NCBI RefSeq assembly: GCF_037042905.1
Contig: NW_026974141.1
Coordinates: 2,641,001 to 2,705,000 of the forward strand
Direction of reading: 5' to 3'
From: Lytechinus pictus
Lineage: Eukaryota; Echinodermata; Echinoidea; Temnopleuroida; Toxopneustidae
Length of the DNA stretch: 64,000 bases
The position numbers and the translations under genes were made by a program. Position 1 is the stretch's first letter. Each line of letters opens with the position of its first letter. Positions 25,401 to 33,557 of the stretch are shown in pieces. The notes under the pieces were generated by a model. That model was not told the origin of the DNA, ran no database searches, and saw only the letters and a list, made by a program, of their open reading frames with translations.

Positions 25401-27303
25401 ACCAAATTCTAGAAACCATGGATTTTCAAAAACCATGGTTTCTAAAACCCACGGTTTCTAAAAACCATGGTTTCAAACGAAACCACCTTTGTGAATTCGG
25501 GCCATTATGTTTACATTGACAACTACATTTGGTAAACTGGTATTACTCTGGCCAAACTCTCACACCCCTGGTTGTGGTAACAATTTCAAAATGAGCTACC
25601 GGTATAACAGAATCTAACAACATGACCACGAAATGAAGGCCAGTTGTAAGGTTTACATTTACAACTACATTTTAGTAAACTGGTGATGATGCCAGGAAGA
25701 AAAAAAAAACACCTTCCCTGCTTACTGAAACTTATGTTTGCATTTCATAGCTTAACATCAGAAAACCCCTATCTATTATCCCTATTCTTTTAATAGGAAA
25801 CTACTGAACAAATGAGGAATATTCCCTTCTTTCAAGACTCCGAAATATCGATTTCTGGAATTTTTAGTAAATATGAGACTGCAGACAACTAACATCAAGT
25901 GTACAAGTGGGACAGGATTACAATCCGATAAAGTGAAAAAAAAATTGTAATTTTATACAATACATTTTACACAAATAGATCATCCAACCAACAAAAAAAA
26001 GTTTTAGAATCATTGCTTTTGAACTTTATATTTATGCTTTAGGGCTCCTTTTCTTGATTTTGAAGGATAAGATTGAATCAGATACAACATGGAGTCATAG
26101 TGCATTGTGGGTAAAATGAAGATTTCATTGACTTCATAATCCCAGAATGTAACCTTTGACATACGTTGACCTTTGACATTCTCTACGAGAAACTGACATG
26201 CACTTTGTTTCCCTGCCAATAAACTGAGCCAGACTGGGGAACATGACCACACAGAACACTCACATCAAGTCGAAGATGAATTCATAGTGCATTGTGGGTA
26301 AAACCAAGAGTTTATTGACCTCACATTCCCTGAATGTGACCTTTGACACAAGAGACTGACCTGTACTTTGTTTCCCTGCCAATAAACTGAGCCATGCTCC
26401 GGACCATGACAAGATTGAACAGTCAAATCAGGTCATATGGAGTCCTATTGCATTGTGGGTAAAATCAAAGAGTTCACTGACCTCATATTCCCTGAATGTG
26501 ACCTTTGACACGAGAGACTAACCTGTACTTTGTTTCCCTGCCAATAAACTGAGCCATGCTCCGGACCATGACGACATTGAACGGTTGTGTTACGACGACG
26601 GCACAGAAGTGTGCCACAGAATCCTTGGACATCTACAGAAATCAAACAGAACCAATATTGGGATACAAAAAATGATAACTTCACCTGGGTCACATTTGAT
26701 CTATGGCGGCCGTACGGCGAATCGAAAACAGCCATTTTAACATTTTTTGTACCAACTACTTATAGGTGGTTTGAATTAAGATGAATAAAACGGTTGTTTT
26801 CAACTCGCCGTAGAGCAAATGTAGAGAAAATGGGTATTAATGATAAATGATAGGCCCAATTTTCATGATTATGTTTATGTGAAATTAATCATAAGAATCA
26901 ACGGTGCCTTGAAACCAATGGGTCGCAGTTCTTGACACAGCAACAACATCAATGCCTTTAATTGAAATACTTATACATATCAATATATTTGTGAAGTATC
27001 ATAAATGTCAAACTGTCAACATTTTTATCAAAACAATAAAGTATCAATATCATCTTAATTGCCATTCAGTTCACCACAATGTTCATCATTCTCATCATCA
27101 GCAGTATTATCATCAAAACCACTACTTCGAAGATCAATCACACTCATCATTAGCATCATCATCATTACTATTATCATCAGTTTTATAACCATCATCATCA
27201 CCATCGTCATCATCATCATCATCACCACCACTACCACCACCATCATCATCATCATCATCATCATCACCATTGTCATCATCATCATCTTCATCATCACCAC
27301 CAC

Positions 27304-27374
<71 letters not shown>

Positions 27375-27574
27375 CCATTGTCATCATCATCATCTTCATC
27401 ATCACCACCACCATCATCATCATCAACATCACTATCATCACCATCACCACCATCATCATCATCGCCATCATCACCATCATCATCATCAACATCGCTATCA
27501 CCACCATCATCATCATCATCATCACCATCATCACCATCATCAACATCATCATCATCATCGCCATCATCACCACC

Positions 27575-27605
<31 letters not shown>

Positions 27606-29410
27606 CCATCATCATCATCACCACCACCATCATCATCATCACCACCACCATCATCATTTTTCATCATATATCATAAATCACCATCATAATAATCATCGAT
27701 ACCATTATCATCATGCATCATCACCACCACCGCCTCCGACATCAACATCATCATCATCAACGCCATCGTCATCATCATCATCAAGATTAAGATACCTGAA
27801 GCATGAATGTATGGAATGATACACTGGCCAGCTCAGGTCTTTTCTTGGCAAGGGCTTTCTTTTCACTCTCATCTTCAACAGGGAACAGCTCATCAAGTTT
27901 CTGTACAGATAAATAGCAATATCAATCATGACAAACATTTTGTACAAACAGTATTATTGTTCTGTTGTTATTATTATTAAGTTGATTTGAATACACAAAA
28001 ACATATAATGATCACAGCCGTATATATAATGATAATAATTATGAAGATACCGTAGTGGAAATTGGGTACAAAACACCTCTCGTAATGTTGTCTGTACATT
28101 TCAGGTTGTATGCAGTAGTTGATTAATTCCATTTACATATCCAGCTCTGACTGATTGAGTGTTTTTTTTCCAACGTGATATCAACGACAGCTTTAACTAA
28201 TTATTTTCCTGCATTTATGTTACTCTAAATAATTCTCTATATTGGTATATATACGTATTACTTGTCTTGTAATCCATGTACTGACCTGCCATTTGTTTGG
28301 AATGGAAACGATGGACCTGGTCTCTTTATGTATATATTGTATATCAGTGTCTTTGAACTTGAATAAAGTCATGATGAAACAACAACTATTATAAGTATAA
28401 AGCACATCTGTCTAAAAATGTTCAAAGACAGGAATGTTTTGGGTTAAAACCATTTACTGTACATGGGGACCCGACAAGAATTTATTCCTTGCAATGCAGA
28501 TCACGGATGCTCTACCATGCATCACTACAAATTGCTTGAAGAATTATAGCGATTTATCTCTTACCTCTGAAGTTTATGGAGCCCTGGAATTCACAACACA
28601 GGCCAAGGGCTTTAAATTACTTCAGAGAGCCACTACTTACATGATCATTTTCTTTTCAAATGTTCTCAGGTTTGCATGGTCGGGAGATTAATAATAATTA
28701 TAATTGGATTTATACAGTGCTTTTTCCAGAGGATACAAAGCACCGTTGATAGCATAAGACAAGTTAAGGTTTATGGTTATATTAGTGTGTTTTGATATGT
28801 TTTTTGAAGAGGTCAAGAGAAGAGAGGTTTCGGAGAGATGGAGGGAGTTTGTTCCAAAGACGGGGGGCAAGAGATTGAAAAGAGTTGAAACAGGCCTGTT
28901 TTCTGGATTTTGGAATGACATAGGAAGGAGCAGCTGCAGAACGAAGAGAGTATGTAGATCTTTGTTGCTGAAATAATGAAGATATGTAAGAAGGTAGTGT
29001 GGTTGACAGAGATTTATATTCATATTTATAGATTAGATGACAAAGTTTCCGAAAGATTACCCAACAGTCCTTTTCGGGACTTACTTACATGGTGAAACCG
29101 AAAACTTTTTCATCTAGAACTGTTACATGTAGAACTCAAAGTTAACCTCACCTCAGTAACTGATCTTACGACACCACCAGCAATGAAGTTCTGACAAAGA
29201 GCAGGAAAGAACCCTCGGTACAGGCCAGTGAAACCGTCTACTCTGTATATATGTCTTACTGTGGAGGAGAGAAGAGAAGTTTGTGTGCGTGTGCTCGATG
29301 AGTACCGGTATGGTACAAAAACAATCAACATTGCTTGACCTGAAATTAAAATGTGTGACTTTCCGGATACACAAACTATCTGATTACTATTTCCCAAGTC
29401 TTTGGACATT

Positions 29411-29441
<31 letters not shown>

Positions 29442-32400
29442 AAAAAAATGTGTTATTGTATCAACAGGAAATGAACAAAACATAAATTATTACATTCTTT
29501 CAGCAAAATGTACAAACAATTTAAGCCAATCATTTGTAGAAAGACAAGACCCCCTCCCCCAAGTTCCAAGAAAAAAGAGCAGTTATGAATCGTAACACTA
29601 GTTTCACATACATAAACACACACAAAAAAAAGCCATTAACATTTTTGTGACTCACTGCTGTTCTTTTTTTTCAAACAAAAACAGACTTTACTTTTCTCTT
29701 CTTTAGTATACTCATCCAGGTTTAAAGGGGAACCCATCCCAAATAAAAACTTGTTTTTATAAGGAAAAGAAAAATCAGACAAGTTGATAGGTGAAAGTTT
29801 GAACAATATTGGACAAACAACAAGAAAGTTATGAATTTTTAAAAGTTGTAAATATTGGTAATCACTGTACCCATGGAGACTTCAAATTGGCCGCATATGG
29901 GATGTCATAGTGATGTAAGGCAAGGACTACTCTTCCATGTACTCCAATACATATTATGGCTAAAATGTCATTTTTTCGAAAAGTTCTATTTTAAATTATA
30001 TTTTTCTTTCATGAGGACATAAAACAATATACTACCTGGGTTATATTTAGATTACTGCCCCAGGGGAATGAGTACTTAGGAGAAAACCACAAATCCCTGA
30101 TAATAAAATACATGGCCTATGGGAAAGTTGTCCTTGCCCCTTGTCATAATTTACTTACCCAATTGCCAATTTGAAATCTACATAGTATTAGTGATCTCAA
30201 TTTTATGACAGCTATAATTTTCTTATTGCTTGTCCGATTTCTTTCAAACTTTCACCATTCTCTTTAATTTATTTTTCTCCTTCCCAACACAACATTGTAT
30301 GGCCAGGGCTGGATTCCCCTTTAATACATTTAACACACAGGCCCGTATTCTGAACTCGGGTTAAAATTAAACCCTGCTTTAAAGTTGTGGTTTAACTATC
30401 GATAGCCAATGGGGCACAAATCCCTAACAGTACACATCCAATTTATTAACTCATATGACACCCAATTTGCCTGGGAATGATAACTGAAGTATTTTGAAAT
30501 ATATTTCTTCATCATGAAAGCAAAAGGAAACAAAATAGTGAACATAAGAAATATACGATATATTATAAATATAATTTTTGAATTTTTGGCTTCCCATAAT
30601 TTTAGCAGAGTTAGACCGTGGTCTAGACTAAGTTAGACTAAGTTAAACCTGACTTCAGAATACGGGCCAATGACTCTGATTTAGCCAACTGCACACAGCA
30701 AGTAAATTTTATCTACAGGTGTTCCAAAGTTCTTACTTATTGTTTACAGGACAATTATTAGATCCATTTTTTTTATTATGCTTGCCAAGCTTATGATAGT
30801 GCTCCAGTAACTACAAAAAAAATCACTAGACTCGGTGCAATATCAAGCTCTCAGAATATGTCATTGCAGGTGGGAATGGGAGAACCCCCTCTAGATATTT
30901 TAAGAAGACAAATGCTATCTACCAAGTATAGACAAAATATAGAAAGACATAATAATCATCCATTGATAACACATATCAATTATGTTCGATTATGTTAAAG
31001 GTAGAATGTGAGTAAACCTTTTGGTAATAGGCTACAGTGTAAGATATGAAAAGAAATTAGTATGGAAAACATTGTTTTTCTAGCCTTTCCCTCTTGGTTA
31101 TTTCATCCACCAGTCGTATCCACTGAATTAAATTTACAAATAATGATTGCATGATTGCATCTTGAAAGGGCAGGGCAAGCGCAACTAGTTCAAACTGGGC
31201 TGAAGATAGTGGTTTGTTTTTGGTGATTTTTTTTAATGCCAATTTAGACAAAAAGTTAATAATTATAACAAATAACTTCATCGTGAAATTAATCTCTTCT
31301 TCACATTGAAATGATGCAAAGATGAAAATCCATATTTTATTGTTCAAAATAGACATGAAACGAAATACTCCAAAAATTTAACTACAGTGATATGTGAGAA
31401 GTGAGAAATTTTTAGATGAAATCAATGGCGACAATAGTCAAATATGACTAATTGCCACTCAAACCAGCAGATGAAGAGGAACAAAATTTTTTTTAATTCA
31501 AAGGCCCGTATTCTGAACTCAGGTTTAAATTAAGCCATGGTTTAAAGTTGTGGTTTAACTATGAAGAGCCAATTGGGGCACAAATCCCAAACAGTATACA
31601 TCCAATTTATTAACTCATTTGACACTCAAATTGTTCATAACTGTCTGGGAATGATAACTGAAGTATTTTTCTTCATTATGAAAGCAACAGGAAACAAAAT
31701 AGTAAACGTAAGAGATATCTAGTATAAACAGAATTTTTGAATTTTTGGCTCCCCATAATTTTAGCACAGAGTTTGACCGTGGTCTAAGTTAAAACAGACT
31801 TCAGAATACGGGCCAGAGTGTCTGATAAACTCTGCGAGAACTGAATAACTGTCAATTTCGAAGTGTAATACTTTGAAACTGTCTGGCCCAGTCTTATAAA
31901 GAGTTACGATGAGTTACGATTGATTGGATCAATCGTAACTCTATGGAAATCCATCAGTGTCATATTTTTTTCTATAGGAAATTTGCAAAATGTTCTTTGT
32001 AAACAAAGGAGAACACACCAAATTGGCAAGAAATCAATGATTTTATGGATACATTCATATCTAGAAAAAGTTTTGAGCAAACATGCATTTTATATGTTGC
32101 CTTTGCTGGCTTTCCATAGTTGCGATTGATCAGATCAATCGCAACTCTCTATAAGACGGGGCCCAGGGGCCCGTCTAACAAATATGAATGTACATCCATA
32201 AATTCATTGATTTCTTGACAATTTGGTGTGTTCTCCTTTGTTTACAGAGGACATTTTGCATATTTCCTGGAGAAAAATTATGACACTGATGGATTTCCAT
32301 AGTTACAATTGATTGGATCAATCGTAACTCTTTGTAAGATGGGGCCCAGGTCTGTTTCATGCTGGAATTGTCCTAGGTCTTTCTTACCATAAGGAAAAAA

Positions 32401-33557
32401 TCCTGGCAGCTGGTAGCATTCTCTGAAGAAGGCATTCCTTCCTAAGCGAGGGGGAAGAGGTTCATAACCCAGCTGCAAAAAAAAAAATTATTATCAGTAG
32501 GATAAATAGGGCTTACCCTATCTATTTGCGATAAAACTTGCAATTTTAAAATCATCTTAAAATCTTAAATCTCATCCAGATGTATATCCTCTGATATGCA
32601 TCTCGTAGCTTGGTGAAGATAAAAAAGAACAAGATGGCGAAGTAAACATCGCGGCAACTTTTCCATCTTTTCATAATATTTTTCTCGGGCAAGTGTTGGT
32701 CGTGAAAAGGACCACCCAATCTGGGTGGTCCTTTTGAGGACCAACACTTGCCCAAGAAAGATGTATGGTGTACCGTGAAACCTACTAGGCCTACACTAAC
32801 GTTATTCTTCTTTGCCATGGAATGTTGTTGTTGTTCGTTGTGGGTCGTTTCCACACCCATGGAAACCTTCAGAAGTTACAATATTTTTCTTGTTTTTTTC
32901 AATAAATTATTGCTTAAAAATGAAATAAATATTGTATAAATGGTGGATATGAAGTATACATTTACACGATTAAAGAGGGAGAAAGTGTTTTTTGCTCTTA
33001 TAACTCTATTTATTCAACAATGCAGCAACCAGCTGTAGATCTCCGGGACCGGGATCTGCGAAGTGCCCCTGCCTTGGCCCTGCCCCTGGCCTGGAAATTC
33101 ATGTATTTTGCATTATACAGACTGTATCATAACCTTGTTCATTGAATGAGTGCTATTTTGATAAGATTTATTTTGGGCACACTTACTCTTTAGAATGTAA
33201 CGAACAATACAAATCAACCCTTGTGGAATATTTAAATGACTTCATGATTAGATGCAATGATAAACTTAAAGTTAAAAATCAAATTTTTACGTGCGCAACC
33301 GGCAACCAAGGCATGAGACCCCCCTTCATACACTAAGGATCCCGCCTAGTGCAGCGGGGAGATGAACACTCGGCCCGCTAAAACTAGCAGCAGGCTGCTC
33401 GGGCTCCGCACGGATTACGCGATGTACTCATTAGTCACTGGAAAAAAGCCACTTATCTTACCTGAATCAACGTTTTCACATATCCCATAGGGTGGCTAAA
33501 TGCTCCAAGACCAATATTGGCCACGATTTGCATCCATGGATCATTTACAGCTGCCAT
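6271..33557 (-). CDS. MTCH2: Mitochondrial carrier homologue 2 (MTCH2-like), complete, 11 coding exons
   Basis: Exons, high to low coordinate: 33462-33557, 32388-32472, 29152-29258, 27796-27900, 26523-26632, 12972-13031, 10883-10976, 10143-10190, 8924-8991, 8178-8253, 6271-6363. They sum to 942 nt, giving 313 residues; vertebrate MTCH2 is about 303. Every junction is GT/AG and all phases agree. Family landmarks in order: start MAAVNDPWMQ, GYEPLPPRLGRN (exon 2), IYRVDGFTGLYRGF (exon 3), TQPFNVVMVRSMAQFIGRET (exon 5), GLAPKLILDLLTLWLA (exon 7), ITYPFSLIS (exon 9), YVNWVDCWRDL (exon 10), SSLFFRRYNPKM (exon 11). MTCH proteins are divergent SLC25 carriers of the mitochondrial outer membrane; MTCH2 is known as a tBID receptor and tail-anchored protein insertase. 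Carrier signatures are degenerate, as is usual for the family. The length fits MTCH2 better than MTCH1, which has a long N-terminus. Intron 5 (13.5 kb) contains a Harbinger element. No poly(A) signal was assigned. Confidence 0.95.
8298..8515. repeat. Minisatellite, 63-bp unit, about 3.5 copies
   Basis: ATCATTTGCTGATAAACATT recurs at about 8298, 8361 and 8424, with a diverged copy near 8487. It sits in MTCH2 intron 9. Confidence 0.9.
9289..9562 (-). mobile_element. tRNA-derived SINE
   Basis: Read on the minus strand, the 5' head (9562-9504) contains tRNA-like pol III boxes: an A-box-like AGGTCTAATGG and a B-box GGTTCAAATCC. The body (TACCTGGCAGGATTAAT, AAAGCGCTATATAAATCC) ends in an (ATT)n tail at 9289-9310. 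Body fragments of the same family occur at 49467-49620 and 58550-58740. Located in MTCH2 intron 8. Confidence 0.8.
9564..9718. mobile_element. MITE with GCCCGTTGCATAAAAC inverted ends
   Basis: The left end AGCCCGTTGCATAAAACTTT pairs with the right AAAGTTTTATGCAACAGGCC; the interior ACCTGAGAAAACTCAGG is itself palindromic. A second copy lies at 54530-54683 in transporter intron 1. No coding capacity. Confidence 0.8.
10360..10850. repeat. Degenerate tandem repeat, about 70-bp unit
   Basis: Successive copies of CTTTTACTTTGACTC, ATATTAATATGACAAAAT and TGTTGCCAATTTGA. It ends about 30 bp short of MTCH2 exon 7 (10883), so it abuts that exon's donor. Confidence 0.85.
11045..11655. mobile_element. 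MITE with TTAAAGGTCAAGTTCACAC-type ends
   Basis: The left arm (AAAGGTCAAGTTCACACC ... GAATAAATAGAGAAAATCAA ... AATAATAAGTTATGACATTT) is mirrored on the right (AATGTCATAACTTTCTTATT ... TCTTTTTATTCAAATTAGC ... GGTGGACTTGTCCTTTAA). The inverted arms are over 100 bp. It sits in MTCH2 intron 6. Confidence 0.75.
11655..12205. mobile_element. Adjacent MITE with AAGTTCACCC ends
   Basis: Left AAGGAAAGTTCACCCCGACA and right TGTCAGGGTGAACTTCCCCT. Inner arms TTCAAAATAGCAGAAAAAA / CTACTTTTTTACAATAAAC and TTGGTGAAGGTTTGACGAA / CAAACCTTCACCAATATTT are also inverted. Abuts the previous element head to tail. Confidence 0.7.
12350..12925. mobile_element. Nested CCCCAGGGG-ended MITEs
   Basis: An inner palindromic element (12563-12711; GGCCCGTTGCAGAAAGAGTT and AACTCTTTCTGCAACAGACC) lies between outer sequences GGGGGTGTTTCACAAATCG and TTTGTGAAACCACCCC. 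It is rich in TTGCAATTGAT/ATCAATTGCAA motifs. A related fragment is at 36460-36685. Non-coding. Confidence 0.6.
14656..14716. repeat. 61-bp near-perfect palindrome
   Basis: Two 30-nt arms pair without mismatch around a single central base at 14686 (centre GCTTTAGTAAAGC). The arms are AT-rich (TTTGTTATTCATTTTATATG). It lies inside the Harbinger element upstream of the transposase remnant. It would extrude as a long cruciform or form a hairpin RNA. Confidence 0.9.
16700..16930. mobile_element. Partial copy of the G-rich-ended MITE family
   Basis: A run of G followed by CCCCCCCCTTGAGATATCGGCCGTTGG and the shared core GAAAATTGGCACGC. Related to 18894-19615; the other terminus is not evident. Located in the intron between the two transposase segments. 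Confidence 0.5.
17336..17458. mobile_element. Small MITE inserted in the Harbinger transposase exon
   Basis: Imperfect inverted ends: AAGGGCAAGTCCACCCCAAC at the left and the complement-like TTCAGGTGGATTTGCTCTTT at the right. It belongs to the same kind of element as 11045-11655 (ends TTAAAGGTCAAGTTCAC and GTGGACTTGTCCTTTAA). It separates the transposase segments ALYFL and NEKNR, so it inserted after the transposase arrived. Confidence 0.6.
18497..25002 (-). CDS. Myb/SANT-like DNA-binding protein of the Harbinger element, with a tandemly repeated exon
   Basis: Exons, high to low: 24572-25002, 23193-23270, 21999-22085, six 54-nt exons (21711-21764, 21399-21452, 21087-21140, 20775-20828, 20463-20516, 20151-20204), and 18497-18776. 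With all six used, the CDS is 1200 nt (399 aa); with one it is 930 nt. All internal introns are phase 2. Residues about 5-85 form a Myb/SANT-like trihelix domain (W9, W45, W60, W69; basic stretch RQRITAKKEYGEYRRKTRQ). Exons 2 and 3 are related acidic/Ser-rich segments (SSSSAVTDDA, SSLSSVAANA). The last exon has a nuclear-type basic patch (GRKKAK) and a coiled coil built on an 11-residue repeat (EEHALRMKSLQ, EEHQLKIQMMR, EEHALKMEIMN). In Harbinger transposons the Myb-like partner binds DNA and assists nuclear import of the transposase. Here it is intact while the transposase is dead. Whether it is transcribed is unknown. Confidence 0.82.
18894..19615. mobile_element. MITE-like element with G-rich inverted ends
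   Basis: The left end reads CCTAAGAAGACTGGGG followed by CTGATTCAGCCCC; the right end is its complement (CTGAATCAGCCCC then CCAGTCTTCTTAGG). Internal sequence (GCGAAAATTGGCACGCGCGTT) resembles 16795-16835, so a second, partial copy with homopolymer G/C ends lies at about 16700-16930. It sits in the last intron of the Myb-like gene. No coding content. Confidence 0.75.
20118..21822 (-). repeat. Tandem array of six 312-bp exon-bearing units (last partial)
   Basis: Exon low boundaries fall at 20151, 20463, 20775, 21087, 21399 and 21711, exactly 312 bp apart. Each unit contains acceptor (minus strand TTTCTCCAACAG), a 54-nt exon and donor GTAATTTTTG. Units appear identical except unit 21399, whose exon differs at a few bases (residues NQYATTS... 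SSKR instead of NQSATTS... SSTR). Divergence from the array begins near 21823 on the right and before 20118 on the left. The very high identity across intronic sequence implies recent amplification or concerted evolution; an assembly effect cannot be excluded. Confidence 0.95.
26098..26583 (-). repeat. Tandem triplication of the 3' half of MTCH2 exon 5 with its donor
   Basis: Three successive units share TGCATTGTGGGTAA, a stretch ending in TGACCTTTGACA, and then an exon-like block. The real exon 5 is 26523-26632. Downstream in the transcript, an exon-like block at 26361-26419 encodes FNLVMVRSMAQFIGRET with an intact GTCAGT donor but no acceptor. A more degraded block lies at 26198-26262, where the donor-side sequence is changed. 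The exon copies keep the Gln-Phe-Ile-Gly-Arg-Glu region almost unchanged. Confidence 0.85.
26685..26825. mobile_element. Diverged copy of the TCGGTCACATTTGC MITE
   Basis: GGGTCACATTTGATCTATGG and GAAAACAGCCATTTTAAC at the left, CGGTTGTTTTCAACTCGCCG and TAGAGCAAATGTAG at the right. About 55 bp upstream of MTCH2 exon 5's acceptor. Confidence 0.7.
27058..27783. repeat. Long (ATC)n microsatellite in MTCH2 intron 4
   Basis: About 700 bp of nearly pure ATC/ACC trinucleotides with a few interruptions (GTC, TTC, AAC). On the transcribed (minus) strand this is a GAT/GGT tract. It starts only about 12 nt downstream of the exon 4 donor (27795). Confidence 0.97.
29725..30325. mobile_element. MITE with AAAGGGGAACCCATCC-like ends
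   Basis: Left TTTAAAGGGGAACCCATCCC and right GGCTGGATTCCCCTTTAAT form an imperfect inverted repeat. The inner arms GTTGATAGGTGAAAGTTTGA and TTTCAAACTTTCACCATTC are also inverted. Located in MTCH2 intron 2. Confidence 0.65.
30340..30668. mobile_element. GGCCCGTATTCTGAA MITE copy in MTCH2 intron 2
   Basis: Ends GGCCCGTATTCTGAACTCGG and CTTCAGAATACGGGCC; same TGTGGTTTAACTATCG core as 5805-6119. No clear target duplication. Confidence 0.75.
31503..31814. mobile_element. GGCCCGTATTCTGAA MITE copy in MTCH2 intron 2
   Basis: Ends GGCCCGTATTCTGAACTCAG and ACTTCAGAATACGGGCC, with the shared interior AAAGTTGTGGTTTAACTATG. Lies about 0.8 kb from the copy at 30340-30668. Confidence 0.75.
31884..32347. 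mobile_element. Two head-to-head copies of a GGGGCCC.. ATTGATTGGATCAAT MITE
   Basis: Both copies carry GATTGATTGGATCAATCGTAACTC and GGAGAACACACCAAATTG, in opposite orientation (31884-32163 and 32160-32347). A third copy is at 59770-60030. The core ATTGATCNNATCAAT is palindromic. Ends about 40 bp below MTCH2 exon 2. Confidence 0.65.
32681..32761. repeat. Long hairpin with 37 to 39-bp arms in MTCH2 intron 1
   Basis: The left arm (TCGGGCAAGTGTTGGTC, AAAAGGACCACCCA) pairs with the right (TGGGTGGTCCTTTT, GACCAACACTTGCCC) around a 3-nt loop. The only obvious defects are a three-base mismatch (GTG opposite GAG) and one near the base. Confidence 0.9.

Larger units (their letters stand above)
13306..25503. 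mobile_element. 12.2 kb PIF/Harbinger-type DNA transposon nested in MTCH2 intron 5
   Basis: The ends are perfect 24-bp inverted repeats starting GGCCCGAATTCACAAAGG at 13306, with the complement ending at 25503. They are flanked by the 3-bp direct repeat ATT (13303-13305 and 25504-25506), as expected for Harbinger transposition. Inside are a decayed HARBI1-like transposase (plus strand) and a Myb/SANT-like gene (minus strand), the two-gene content known for Harbinger elements. Subterminal regions (about 13306-13500 and 25280-25503) are packed with copies of the palindrome AAACCATGGTTT and variants. Host sequence on both sides contains related segments (around 13235-13292 and 25555-25626), so the element landed in a locally duplicated stretch. 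Secondary MITEs sit inside the element (for example 17336-17458 and 18894-19615). Between 13560 and 16050 no further coding exon was recognised. Confidence 0.85.

Noticed and set aside
27055-27689. Long reading frames on both strands (poly-Met/Val, poly-Asp, poly-Ile, poly-Ser)
   Set aside because: All are translations of the (ATC)n microsatellite; every frame is open because the repeat has no stop codon.
33142-33336. 64-codon plus-strand frame in MTCH2 intron 1
   Set aside because: No splice-site context or family similarity recognised; possibly a retroelement remnant but unsupported.
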